From positions 1-23,055 of the forward strand of contig JACQSD010000006.1 in assembly GCA_016206165.1 (NCBI GenBank): a stretch of DNA of 23,055 nt, written 5' to 3'. How positions within the stretch are numbered: position 1 is the stretch's first letter; every line of letters starts with the position of its first letter. Source of the stretch: Candidatus Uhrbacteria bacterium. GTDB taxonomy: Bacteria; Patescibacteriota; Patescibacteriia; JACQSD01. The notes beneath the pieces are model-generated. The model was given only the letters and a program-made list of their open reading frames with translations, did not search any database and was not told where the DNA came from. Position numbers and translations under genes: made by a program. Shown here in pieces: positions 1 through 7,463 of this stretch.

Positions 1-2
1 AT

Positions 3-716
3 ATGATTGAATGCAAAAACATCGGAAAGGTCTACACAAGCGGGAACGTTGATACACCCGTCTTGAAAGGTGTCTCATGTACGATTCGCGATGGAGAATT
101 TGTTGCCATCATGGGGCCATCGGGATCTGGGAAGTCAACGCTCATGCATATTTTAGGGTGCCTCGATTCTCCATCGAGCGGAACATATACCCTTGATGGG
201 CATGATGTTTCACAACTTTCTGATGATGCACTTGCTGACATTCGGATGCGGAAGATTGGCTTTGTTTTTCAAGCATTTAATTTACTTCCTCGGGCAACGG
301 TCCTCCGCAATGTCATGTTGCCACTTGTGTATGCAGGGGTGCATCGACATGAACGTGAAGAACGAGCGCGTGCGGCACTCACCTCCGCAGCATTTCCAGA
401 AGGATTTTGGGGGCATCATTCGAATCAACTTTCTGGAGGCATGATGCAGCGCGTTGCGATTGCACGTGCACTCGTCAATAATCCGACACTCATCCTCGCT
501 GATGAACCAACCGGGAACCTCGATACAAAGACAGGGGAAATCGTGCTCGAGACTTTTCAAACGCTGCATGCGAAAGAGGGGCGCACCATTGTGTTGATTA
601 CGCATGAGCCCTACGTTGCCGAACATGCGGAGCGGATTATTCGTATTCGTGATGGTATGATTGTTGATGACAGCTCAAATGAGCATCGTCGCATGATTAC
701 GAACGGAAATCCATAA
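3..716 (+). CDS. ABC transporter ATP-binding protein, MacB/LolD-like
   Basis: This is the nucleotide-binding subunit of an ABC exporter of the MacB/LolD/YknY class. It hydrolyses ATP at the inner face of the membrane to drive the permease encoded next. The 237-aa length is normal for a stand-alone subunit. Visible motifs are Walker A GPSGSGKST (38-46), the Q-loop Gln90, the signature LSGGMMQR (143-150), Walker B LILADEP (163-169), the D-loop region GNLD and the switch His201. The signature has MM where QQ is usual in this class. The ATG lies two bases into the window, so the upstream context is not visible; a periplasmic adaptor gene often precedes such pairs. The permease ATG follows after 2 nt, which points to one operon. 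Family assignment is firm; the substrate is unknown. Confidence 0.95.
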   Translation: MIECKNIGKVYTSGNVDTPVLKGVSCTIRDGEFVAIMGPSGSGKSTLMHILGCLDSPSSGTYTLDGHDVSQLSDDALADIRMRKIGFVFQAFNLLPRATVLRNVMLPLVYAGVHRHEREERARAALTSAAFPEGFWGHHSNQLSGGMMQRVAIARALVNNPTLILADEPTGNLDTKTGEIVLETFQTLHAKEGRTIVLITHEPYVAEHAERIIRIRDGMIVDDSSNEHRRMITNGNP

Positions 717-718
717 CT

Positions 719-1936
719 ATGCACCTGACTGATATCCTTCACGAAACCATCACTGCGCTCTCATCAAATAAGGTGAGGTCTGGCCTCACCATTCTTGGTA
801 TTGTGATTGGAATTGGTTCGGTCATTGCGATGGTCTCTTTGGGGCAAGGGGCGCAAGGTGCAATTCAATCATCGATTGAAGGTCTTGGATCAAATTTACT
901 TACCGTCATGCCTGGTGTGATTCAGCCGGGGCGAGGGATTGTTTCTTCGGGGCGCGGTCAGGCACAGACATTAAAGAACGAGGATAGCGAACTTTTGAAG
1001 GGAGTTCCTGGTGTGAGCGCGGTCTCCCCTGAACTCAATCGGCGTTTTCAAATCACATCAACCGCAGGAACGAATACAAATTCGACTGTCATTGGTGTGG
1101 AGCCGGCATATGCGGTTGTTCGCAATGTCACACTTGCGAGTGGAACCTTTATTTCCGAAAGTCATATGCGGAGCCTCGGCCGGGTGGCTGTGCTTGGCCC
1201 AACCGTTGCAAAAGATCTCTTCAATGACGGTGATCCCGTTGGTCAACCGATACGCATCAATCGCGTCAATGTTCGTGTCATTGGAGTGCTCCAGTCAAAG
1301 GGAAGTGCAGGATTCTTTAATCCAGATGATACTGTTTTTGTTCCATTGACGACGATGCAAAAGATTCTCACAGGTGTCGATTATCTTTCCACGATTGGGG
1401 TGAGTGTGGAGAATAAGGAACGAATGCGTGAAGTGCAAGATGAAGCAACCGCGTTACTCGCTTCTGCCCATCGTGTTTCACCCGAGAGCCCTGATTTTTC
1501 GATTGTCTCGCAAGCCGATATCCTTGGTACCCTCACGCAAGTGACAAATACGTTTACGTTGTTCCTCGCGGCGATTGCGAGTATTTCACTGCTCGTTGGC
1601 GGCATTGGCATTATGAATATGATGTTGACGACGGTGACCGAACGCACGCGGGAGATCGGACTCCGGAAAGCGATTGGCGCAAAACGGCGCGACATTAGTA
1701 TCCAATTTCTTGCAGAATCAGTGATGTTGACGTTTCTTGGAGGGGTCATGGGCGTCGCGCTTGGGTGGGGAATTTCGTTTGGCGTTTCTACGTTTGCGGG
1801 CATTGCGACGCGGGTGTCGCCACTGGCGGTGTTTATGGCATTTGGAGTTTCCGCAGGAATTGGGATTATCTTTGGGTATTATCCCGCACGGCGAGCGGCA
1901 AAGCTGCATCCGATCGAAGCATTACGTTACGAATAA
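719..1936 (+). CDS. ABC transporter permease, MacB/FtsX family
   Basis: This is the membrane subunit partnering the upstream ATPase. The 405-aa protein has the MacB plan: a short cytoplasmic N-terminus, one membrane span (about residues 20-40), a large extracytoplasmic MacB_PCD-type domain (about 45-260) and three C-terminal spans forming the FtsX domain (about 275-300, 325-350, 365-390). Typical family signatures are NKVRSGLTILGIVIGIGSVI near the first span and GGIGIMNMMLTTVTERTREI before the second, followed by GLRKAIGAKRRDI. Together with the ATPase it forms a YknYZ/MacB-like exporter of peptides, lipids or antimicrobials; which one cannot be told here. It ends in a TAA followed directly by a palindromic spacer. 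Confidence 0.95.
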   Translation: MHLTDILHETITALSSNKVRSGLTILGIVIGIGSVIAMVSLGQGAQGAIQSSIEGLGSNLLTVMPGVIQPGRGIVSSGRGQAQTLKNEDSELLKGVPGVSAVSPELNRRFQITSTAGTNTNSTVIGVEPAYAVVRNVTLASGTFISESHMRSLGRVAVLGPTVAKDLFNDGDPVGQPIRINRVNVRVIGVLQSKGSAGFFNPDDTVFVPLTTMQKILTGVDYLSTIGVSVENKERMREVQDEATALLASAHRVSPESPDFSIVSQADILGTLTQVTNTFTLFLAAIASISLLVGGIGIMNMMLTTVTERTREIGLRKAIGAKRRDISIQFLAESVMLTFLGGVMGVALGWGISFGVSTFAGIATRVSPLAVFMAFGVSAGIGIIFGYYPARRAAKLHPIEALRYE

Positions 1937-1942
1937 TTAAAC

Positions 1943-2023
1943 CGATCCGAAAGATCCGAATTGAATCCAAATAATCCGAAATACATCTTCGGAACATTCG
2001 GATGCATTCGTTGATTTGGATCG
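1943..2023. repeat. Intergenic heptamer array with inverted complement (long imperfect hairpin)
   Basis: The spacer between the permease and the next gene carries ATCCGAA at 1945, 1954 and 1974 and a variant ATCCAAA at 1965. The inverted form follows: TTCGGAA at 1988, TTCGGAT at 1997 and a variant TTTGGAT at 2015. Units sit about 9-10 nt apart. The whole can fold on itself: CGATCC (1943-1948) with GGATCG (2018-2023), CGAAT (1957-1961) with ATTCG (2006-2010), ATCC (1965-1968) with GGAT (2000-2003), and CCGAA (1976-1980) with TTCGG (1988-1992). There is no T-tract, so it is not a classical terminator. Confidence 0.7.
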
Positions 2024-2029
2024 CGCCGT

Positions 2030-2449
2030 ATGCAAAAGATTCTTCTTCTCGTCGTAGGTTTCGTGGTTGTTGGTGGGGGAGCGTTCTCTGGTGGAATGCG
2101 ATACGAACGACAAAAGAATAGTGGTGCGCGACAAGATCGCCAGGCACGGATGCAGCAGTTTGGCGGTATGGGGGGCGGCCAGCGAGGAACGCGCGGGAAT
2201 AATGACCTTGTTGCCGGTGCAATTTTGTCGAAGGATGAAAAAAGCATGACTGTCAAATTACGCGACGGAGGATCAAAAATTGTGATTCTTTCTGACGCAA
2301 CAACAATAACGCGATCGGTTGATGCGCCGCTCGCGAGTCTCACGACGGGTGAGCAGGTGAATGTCACGGGAAGTGTAAATGCTGATGGGAGTATTAATGC
2401 ACAGATGATTCAAGTGCGGCGCGACCTCGCCCGCCCACTTGACAAGTAG
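2030..2449 (+). CDS. Membrane-anchored small protein with DUF5666-like OB-type domain
   Basis: This 139-aa protein has an N-terminal hydrophobic segment (residues about 3-20), a Gly/Gln/Arg-rich linker (about 30-57) and a C-terminal beta-rich domain (about 60-131). The domain reads like the DUF5666 pattern: a G-x-I-L-S-K-D start, a TVKL strand, a TTITR strand, L-x-x-G-E-x-V-x-V-T-G and a final DGSINAQMIQVR. It is probably secreted and held at the outer face of the membrane. It lies on the same strand just downstream of the ABC exporter and may be co-transcribed with it, but a palindromic spacer separates them. DUF5666 has no established biochemical role. Confidence 0.75.
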   Translation: MQKILLLVVGFVVVGGGAFSGGMRYERQKNSGARQDRQARMQQFGGMGGGQRGTRGNNDLVAGAILSKDEKSMTVKLRDGGSKIVILSDATTITRSVDAPLASLTTGEQVNVTGSVNADGSINAQMIQVRRDLARPLDK

Positions 2450-2466
2450 TTCGCTTTGACGTACAG

Positions 2467-2592
2467 ATGAGGAGCAGGAGGCACGAACAATCATCCGGTG
2501 TTTTGACCGGTCTTTCTCTAGATGGCAAGCCGATGTGGGTGGTCCATGTCGCACATGCAGCACCACGCCTTGTTGCGGGGGTACGACCATGA
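2467..2592 (+). CDS. Possible 41-aa upstream ORF coupled to the kinase gene
   Basis: An ATG at 2467 opens a 41-codon frame that ends in TGA at 2590-2592, overlapping the proposed kinase start (ATG 2589) as ATGA. Such overlaps usually mean translational coupling. Against it, there is no SD before the ATG, the strong AGGAGG at 2476-2481 lies inside the ORF with no start codon at the right distance, and the peptide resembles no family I know. A short hairpin CCGGT/ACCGG (2495-2510) followed by a pyrimidine run also lies within it. Confidence 0.2.
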   Translation: MRSRRHEQSSGVLTGLSLDGKPMWVVHVAHAAPRLVAGVRP

Positions 2593-3713
2593 GACAGGAG
2601 ATGCATGACCGCACGGTGGAGCGATATCTCACCGACGCTGGTTACAAGCTCCGTCCTGGGTCTCTGTCGTTCCTTCGCCGAGGAATGATGGGGAGTCATA
2701 TTTTCCGTGTGGATATTTTGGATAACCATGGGAAGCAATTCGTCCCGGTTATCTTTAAATATCACAACGATCACCACCTCATTCCGCGTGAGGTGGAGCA
2801 GTATCGGCGGCTGAAAGGAGCCCTCAATGAAGCGCTCGTCTCTCTCCGGAGCGCAGGGAGGAATCATTTTCTCATCATTGAGTATGTTCCGCATGTGAAA
2901 AACCTCGCGGATCTGCTCCGTGAAGGGAAGGAGGAGCGCGACGAGGACGCCCAGCGCGCGGTGCGAACGGTCCTGCAGTTTATGACGTTCGCCTGGACGA
3001 CGTTCTCGCTCCACAGCCCCACTGGAGTCCCCACCGTGTACCGCACGACGCTGCAACGGCAACGGTCCGGAAAACCCTTTGGCGATCTTGGGTATCAGCT
3101 CAAGCGAATGCTTGGGCGGTTGCGATCGCTCCCGGTTGTCGTCAATGGTTGTGACCTCGGATTCACGGCCTTGGATGCGATCAACGAGATTCATGAATCG
3201 TTCTATAATCGGCGACTCTTGAATCGGGAGCTTTTGACCCATGGGGATCTGAACCCTGGGAATATCCTTGTCGCGAAGGGTGGAGCAGCCCGGATCATCG
3301 ACTGCCGAGCGGTGCAGTGTGATGAGGTAGGGGAGGACTGGGTGCGCGATCTTGCATACCTTGCGCGGTGCCGGAATACGGAAACGTTGCAGGTGTGTGA
3401 GGGAGAAGCGCTCCACGACTCCAATGGGAAACTCGTGCTGAACTACGAGGCAACGTTTGCGCGAGTGACCGAGGCGCTGCTCAAGATCTGTCGGGATCAT
3501 GGTACGAAGATGTCGCAGCGGAAAGAACTGTGTGATCCCGAGTGGGAGCAACGGTTCTGGCTGCACATGGCCGCGGCATCGATCGCCGAACTCCGCCATT
3601 TGCGACAGCGTCTCCGGTGGGAGGTCATCCGAGGCTTTCCAAACCTTCCCACTTTTATGCTCGGCGAGGCTTTCCTCGCTGTGCAGAAAGCGAAGGAGGT
3701 GAAGCGAAAATAG
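2589..3713 (+). CDS. Aminoglycoside-phosphotransferase-fold (APH-like) kinase, substrate unknown
   Basis: From ATG 2589 (GGGGG 8 nt upstream) the product is 374 aa. A GTG at 2535 would add 18 residues. The protein-kinase-like fold is indicated by the catalytic loop LTHGDLNPGNILV (HGDxxxxN) and the following ARIIDCRAVQ, which supplies the metal-binding Asp. In most APH proteins this segment reads IDF/W-D/E, so the Cys after the Asp is unusual. An N-terminal lobe with FLRRGMMGSHIFRVDI and VIFKYHND supplies a likely ATP-binding Lys. The family phosphorylates small molecules such as aminoglycosides, homoserine or choline; nothing here decides the substrate. A terminator follows directly. Codon use is more GC-rich than the neighbouring BlaI-like genes. 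Confidence 0.7.
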   Translation: MRQEMHDRTVERYLTDAGYKLRPGSLSFLRRGMMGSHIFRVDILDNHGKQFVPVIFKYHNDHHLIPREVEQYRRLKGALNEALVSLRSAGRNHFLIIEYVPHVKNLADLLREGKEERDEDAQRAVRTVLQFMTFAWTTFSLHSPTGVPTVYRTTLQRQRSGKPFGDLGYQLKRMLGRLRSLPVVVNGCDLGFTALDAINEIHESFYNRRLLNRELLTHGDLNPGNILVAKGGAARIIDCRAVQCDEVGEDWVRDLAYLARCRNTETLQVCEGEALHDSNGKLVLNYEATFARVTEALLKICRDHGTKMSQRKELCDPEWEQRFWLHMAAASIAELRHLRQRLRWEVIRGFPNLPTFMLGEAFLAVQKAKEVKRK

Positions 3714-3717
3714 TGAG

Positions 3718-3750
3718 GGGATACGTGGCAACGCGTATCCCTTCTTCTTT
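3718..3750 (+). terminator. Intrinsic terminator after the APH-like kinase
   Basis: GGGATACG (3718-3725) pairs perfectly with CGTATCCC (3734-3741), followed by the T-rich TTCTTCTTT. It separates the kinase from the BlaI-type operon. Confidence 0.75.
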
Positions 3751-3764
3751 GTGGATAAATACCG

Positions 3765-3793
3765 TTGACGAATTTTTCCAATTACTACACAAT
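3765..3793 (+). promoter_or_regulatory. Sigma70-like promoter of the BlaI-like operon
   Basis: TTGACG (3765-3770) is separated by 17 nt from CACAAT (3788-3793). The expected transcription start is near 3800, only about 5 nt before the ATG, so the mRNA would be nearly leaderless. The operator palindrome overlaps the -10. Confidence 0.55.
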
Positions 3794-3801
3794 GTAGTAA
3801 T
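3781..3801. promoter_or_regulatory. Palindromic operator for the BlaI/MecI-type repressor
   Basis: ATTACTACA (3781-3789) and TGTAGTAAT (3793-3801) form a perfect 9-bp inverted repeat around CAA. The TACA...TGTA core is the kind of site bound by BlaI, MecI and CopY repressors. It covers the -10 and the start site of the BlaI-like gene, so autorepression is the natural reading. Confidence 0.7.
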
Positions 3802-3804
3802 CGT

Positions 3805-4191
3805 ATGGTATATCCCTCTTCTACGCTTGGACGTGTGCTTGGGGATCTTGAGCGCGAGGCAATGGCTATTGCATGGTCCAAGCAAACGCCGATTACAATC
3901 CGGGCAGTCTGTGACGTACTCGCAAAGAAGCGCGTGGCGTATACGACAGTCATGACCATCATGAATCGATTGGTCGAAAAAGGGCTGCTTGTGCGCGACG
4001 AGCGTCGTGAGCCACATTTGTATACGCCAAAACATTCAGAGCAGGAATTTTTTCGTTCTGTTGCAGGAACGATGCTTGGGCGCATCGAGAAGGAATTTGG
4101 GTCACTTGCGATTGCGTGTTTTGTTGAAGAAGCAGAAAAAGTAAGTCGCAAGGGTTTGCAAAAACTCCGAAAATTGCAAAAAAAGATATGA
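3805..4191 (+). CDS. BlaI/MecI/CopY-family winged-helix repressor
   Basis: The 128-aa protein has the family's winged-helix layout: LGDLEREAMAIAW at the start (helix 1), TIRAVCDVLAKKRVAYTTVM as the recognition region, then MNRLVEKGLLVRDE and a basic C-terminal helix. Family members dimerise, bind TACA-type palindromes and are inactivated by proteolysis after a membrane sensor is triggered, or by copper in the CopY branch. The CxCxxxxCxC tail of CopY is absent, so direct copper sensing of that type is unlikely. The stop overlaps the next start (ATGA at 4188-4191), as in blaI-blaR1 operons. Confidence 0.9.
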   Translation: MVYPSSTLGRVLGDLEREAMAIAWSKQTPITIRAVCDVLAKKRVAYTTVMTIMNRLVEKGLLVRDERREPHLYTPKHSEQEFFRSVAGTMLGRIEKEFGSLAIACFVEEAEKVSRKGLQKLRKLQKKI

Positions 4192-5138
4192 GAACGATAA
4201 CAGAGGAATATCGTTATGCATTTCGAACACCGGTACTCATCGGCGGCGGGATTTTGATTGCGCTCGCGACGCTTTTTGCCTTTCCATTTCAATCAGCCTC
4301 GTATCAAAATCTTTTTTCTCGTGTGGGCGATGTATGTGTACAAACATTTGGGACACTCTTTAATACCGGACACCTGCCACATCTTCTTGCATTTGGCGGA
4401 TTTATTCTTTTTGCGTCAATATTCATTATTTCTTTTTTTCGCCAATGGTTTGCCACCCATCGGTTTCTTCGATCGCTCAAACGATATACACCATCAAGGG
4501 GCATCATCCAATCCGAGAACATGATGTATATCGAAAGCGATACCGCACAGTGTTTTTGTGCTGGATTTATACATCCAAAGATTTATCTCTCACGTCGCGC
4601 GATTGAGACACTTGACGCACATGAGCTGACTGCAGTACTCACCCATGAACAACAGCATGTCGTTAACCGCGATCCATTGCGCGCTGCCACGCTCCGTGCC
4701 CTTGCGCACGCTTTCTTCTTTCTCCCTATTGTCCGATCATACGAACGGCGCTATCATGAAGTGAAAGAGATCATGGCGGATGCGTCGGCACTTGCCATTC
4801 CTGAAGGAAAGCAGTCGCTCGCAGGCGCACTCCTCAAGTTCTCACGCGAGGCGGGCCCTGCACACGCAACACTCTCGTTTTTTGCAGATCGTACGCTCAT
4901 TGATCTTCGTATCGAGTTTATGAGCGGACACGTCTATATTCCGTTGCCGATCACGTGGTCGAAGATTATGTTGAGTCTCATGATACTCCTTACACCATTC
5001 GCATTATTTATTCCACAGTCAAAAGCTGATACGACGCCAACGCACCCGTGTCGCGAAGGAGGAGTCATACAACCACATCCATTTCCAGCGCAACCATTAC
5101 GGTACGATTTTTCAACGATACCATCATATGTCAAATAA
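4188..5138 (+). CDS. BlaR1-like M56-family membrane metalloprotease
   Basis: This 316-aa protein has N-terminal membrane spans (about residues 15-35 and 62-85) and a zinc-protease motif HEQQH (HExxH) inside LTHEQQHVVNRDPL. A downstream KEIMADASAL supplies the usual third-ligand Asp/Glu region, and a further span lies near residues 263-280. BlaR1/MecR1 proteases are activated by a signal at the membrane and cause loss of the BlaI repressor. There is no penicillin-binding sensor domain: after the last span only about 35 residues remain. What it senses is therefore unknown and unlikely to be a beta-lactam through the classical domain. It overlaps the repressor gene by 4 nt and the next gene by 11 nt. 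Confidence 0.85.
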   Translation: MRTITEEYRYAFRTPVLIGGGILIALATLFAFPFQSASYQNLFSRVGDVCVQTFGTLFNTGHLPHLLAFGGFILFASIFIISFFRQWFATHRFLRSLKRYTPSRGIIQSENMMYIESDTAQCFCAGFIHPKIYLSRRAIETLDAHELTAVLTHEQQHVVNRDPLRAATLRALAHAFFFLPIVRSYERRYHEVKEIMADASALAIPEGKQSLAGALLKFSREAGPAHATLSFFADRTLIDLRIEFMSGHVYIPLPITWSKIMLSLMILLTPFALFIPQSKADTTPTHPCREGGVIQPHPFPAQPLRYDFSTIPSYVK

Positions 5139-5961
5139 ATTATCGTCGATCAGCATGGGAACATTGAGTGTCCTTCTTCTTGCGCTCATCGCCGCAATTT
5201 TTGGTGCAGTGTTTACCACGATGATGACGCGCACCATGCAAGAGAAGCAGGCGCTTGCGGACGCATATGGCATTGTCAATGCGACACTCATCGTCGATCC
5301 GATTCGGTGCAAGGATTGTACGGACCCTCTTTTTCTTATTGACCGTTTGAAGGAGGGTGCAGGGGTGTCATTTCGCGATGAAAAAGTATTGCAATCGGGT
5401 ACGGAAGAGGCGTCGGCACTCATCGATAAATACAAAATTAAAAAAATTCCCGCGATGATTCTCACCGCAGATGTTGCTGCGTATCCTCTTTTTCAGAACA
5501 CGGCAATCGGATCAATGGAGAGCGATGGGGCGTTCGTCCTCCGTGATGTTCCGCTTCCCTATTTTGATCTCACCCGTGAGCGGGTCGTGCGTGGAGACGC
5601 GACACTCATCATGATCACGAGCGCATCGTGCCGAGATTGTTATGATGTCGAGAATCACGAAAAGATTCTTGCAACGTTTGGTGTGCAGATTGCGGCAAGG
5701 AAAAAAGTCGATATCGCTTCGGTGGAAGGAAAAAAACTCATTCGTCAGTATGGGATTACCAAGGTTCCCACGATTCTTCTTTCTCCGGAGGCAAACGATT
5801 ATGCACAGCTCGCGAAGATTTGGGCACAGGTGGGAACGATTGCGCCGGATGGGTGGTATGTGTTTAATAAATTTCAAGAGCTTGGGCCAGTCGTGTACAA
5901 CGATCTTGCGCTCAGGAAAATTATTCGACCAGCTCTTCCTCAAGGGGCAGTACCAAAGTAA
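5128..5961 (+). CDS. Membrane-anchored tandem thioredoxin-like protein (two CxxC domains)
   Basis: The 277-aa protein has an N-terminal membrane span (about residues 12-32) and then two thioredoxin-like halves. The first has CKDC (61-64) and a KKIP cis-proline site at Pro108. The second has CRDC (168-171) and TKVP with Pro214. Both keep the order of CxxC and cis-Pro typical of the fold, but the dipeptide between the cysteines (KD, RD) is unlike thioredoxin GP or DsbA PH. It is probably extracytoplasmic and could act on disulfides or bind metal. The start overlaps the protease gene by 11 nt, so it belongs to the BlaI-type operon. Confidence 0.75.
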   Translation: MSNKLSSISMGTLSVLLLALIAAIFGAVFTTMMTRTMQEKQALADAYGIVNATLIVDPIRCKDCTDPLFLIDRLKEGAGVSFRDEKVLQSGTEEASALIDKYKIKKIPAMILTADVAAYPLFQNTAIGSMESDGAFVLRDVPLPYFDLTRERVVRGDATLIMITSASCRDCYDVENHEKILATFGVQIAARKKVDIASVEGKKLIRQYGITKVPTILLSPEANDYAQLAKIWAQVGTIAPDGWYVFNKFQELGPVVYNDLALRKIIRPALPQGAVPK

Positions 5962-5970
5962 TTCCGAGAG

Positions 5971-6061
5971 TGTAGAAAAATCAAAACAATGGTAGCCGCA
6001 ACCTTTAGGTTGCGCAATGGAACGCCCCGCTAAGACGGGGCGCCTACCGATTTTTCCTACA
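5971..6061. repeat. REP/iREP doublet (BIME-like) nested in a longer inverted repeat
   Basis: GGTAG (5991-5995) precedes hairpin 1, CGCAACC/GGTTGCG (5997-6003 with 6008-6014). Hairpin 2, CGCCCCG/CGGGGCG (6023-6029 with 6036-6042), is followed by CTACC (6044-6048). The GTAG head next to a hairpin, repeated in inverted orientation, is the architecture of REP elements recognised by RAYT transposases. The unit is framed by TGTAGAAAAATC (5971-5982) and GATTTTTCCTACA (6049-6061), which pair apart from one extra base. This outer arm plus its T-run could also end transcription of the upstream operon. Confidence 0.75.
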
Positions 6062-6074
6062 GTCTTAATTCCAT

Positions 6075-7355
6075 ATGCGTATTATTTTTTCAACTTTCCG
6101 CATCCTGCACGCAGTGATGAGTGAATGGTTCTCGCTCAAAGTCGCCGTTGTCGGCGCTCTCATCCTTGGATATGTTGATTATTGGCTCCTCACACAGAAA
6201 ACAACACTGCAGATGTTTTATGCAATGGCCGCAAACGGTGATTTTGGGAAGTATGGGCAACTGTATGCGTGGACATATACGGGAGTTTCACTTTTGACAT
6301 TTGTCCTTTTCGGATTTTCTCTCGCGCTCCTTGTGTGGATGTATCGACATTCGCGCCTTCGTGCGATCACTGATGTTGGAACGGGTGGTATTGGTGCGAT
6401 TGCGAGCGCGTTTGGCGCAGCGTGCCCGGTGTGTGGAGCATTTCTTCTCGGGCTTCTTGGCGTCGCGGGGGGCGTGAGTATATTCCCATTGAAGGGTCTT
6501 GAGTTTCATTTCTTGAGTCTCGCGCTCATCATCATCTCTTTGGTCGTGATGGCACGTCGCGCAGCACCATTGATTGATGGGACCTGTGCGACATGTGTGG
6601 TCCACGGAACGTCCGCTCGCGGGCGTGTTCATTTTTCACTCAGTGGTTTTCTCATTGGCATTATCATTATTGGGCTTCTTGCAAATTATTTTGTTATTCA
6701 CGATGTTGCGCGTGCGATGGGATACAAACTCACACCACTTGGTGTTGGCGCGGTGACGACATTTATTGGGGAACTTGTTTCCCCGCAAGCGAAACTCGCA
6801 AAAGAGATTATCTCGACAAAATTGAATCCCGATGGCAGGACAACAACCGTTGGCAAGTGGCCAACGATCACCGAGGTTCCTGCGGAACCGAAAGGGATGG
6901 ATCCAGTGGAAGCAGCAAAAGTAGTGATGCTCCCAAAAGGAACGCCATTCTATGCTCCAGAAGGAATCAGTTTTGACGATGCGATTGGCGCGCTCAACAA
7001 TTGGCAGCGGTATGAGCATGAGATTCAACTCTCCGGAGATCTTGAGGCACGGTATCAGAAGATTGTGAGTACGATGACCTGTGATTACTGTTGTGGTGGG
7101 CCAACTCGGGTGACCGTCATTAACAATTGTGGTTGCAGTCACTCCGCTGCATATCGGAGCATTGCGAAGTATCTCGTGAAGAATTACGGAGACAAGTATT
7201 CGGATGACGAGATTATTGGCGAGCTCCAACGATGGAAAGGCGCATGGTATCCGAAGGGCGTTGTCGAAGATTACCTCCTCGCGACCGGCCGCGGCGATGT
7301 GCTGGGCCACGACACCCACGGCGGCGCAGGAAGAGATGGCCGGCATGGATTTTAG
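6075..7355 (+). CDS. Cys-rich polytopic membrane protein, possible metal/redox role
   Basis: The 426-aa product has about five membrane spans in its N-terminal half (about residues 22-40, 68-90, 104-134, 145-160 and 188-208) and a soluble C-terminal half. Cysteine pairs mark it: CPVC (117-120) inside or beside a span, CATC (171-174), then CDYCC (336-340) and NCGCSH (351-356). A His/Gly-rich tail (HDTHGGAGRDGRHGF) ends the protein. I do not recognise a named family. The Cys pattern suggests metal binding or thiol exchange, which fits the thioredoxin-like neighbour upstream. A REP-like element lies between them, so common transcription is uncertain. Confidence 0.7.
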   Translation: MRIIFSTFRILHAVMSEWFSLKVAVVGALILGYVDYWLLTQKTTLQMFYAMAANGDFGKYGQLYAWTYTGVSLLTFVLFGFSLALLVWMYRHSRLRAITDVGTGGIGAIASAFGAACPVCGAFLLGLLGVAGGVSIFPLKGLEFHFLSLALIIISLVVMARRAAPLIDGTCATCVVHGTSARGRVHFSLSGFLIGIIIIGLLANYFVIHDVARAMGYKLTPLGVGAVTTFIGELVSPQAKLAKEIISTKLNPDGRTTTVGKWPTITEVPAEPKGMDPVEAAKVVMLPKGTPFYAPEGISFDDAIGALNNWQRYEHEIQLSGDLEARYQKIVSTMTCDYCCGGPTRVTVINNCGCSHSAAYRSIAKYLVKNYGDKYSDDEIIGELQRWKGAWYPKGVVEDYLLATGRGDVLGHDTHGGAGRDGRHGF

Positions 7356-7455
7356 CTTAACAATTAGCTTCAGTAGCTTCAGTAGCTTCATTAGGTCCTT
7401 TAGTTTCGTTAGTCTCAAGGCTAACAAGCTAACGCAGCTAAGAAGCGAAGAAGCT
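7352..7455. repeat. 9-nt periodic TAG array followed by inverted GCTAA units
   Basis: After the gene's own TAG stop (7353), TAG recurs at 7365, 7374, 7383, 7392, 7401 and 7410. The first two 9-mers are identical (TAGCTTCAG) and the third differs in its last base; later units keep only TAG. The second half carries GCTAACAA, GCTAACGCA, GCTAAGAA and GCGAAGAAGCT, roughly the inverted complement, so the spacer can fold into a long imperfect stem. It fills the gap before the next gene at 7464. Confidence 0.7.
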
Positions 7456-7463
7456 CGATCGAT

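Noticed and set aside
2394..4292. A 632-codon open frame on the minus strand across the kinase and BlaI-like genes
   Set aside because: It runs antisense through several well-supported genes, has no family motif and an Arg/Ser/His-rich composition typical of a shadow frame.
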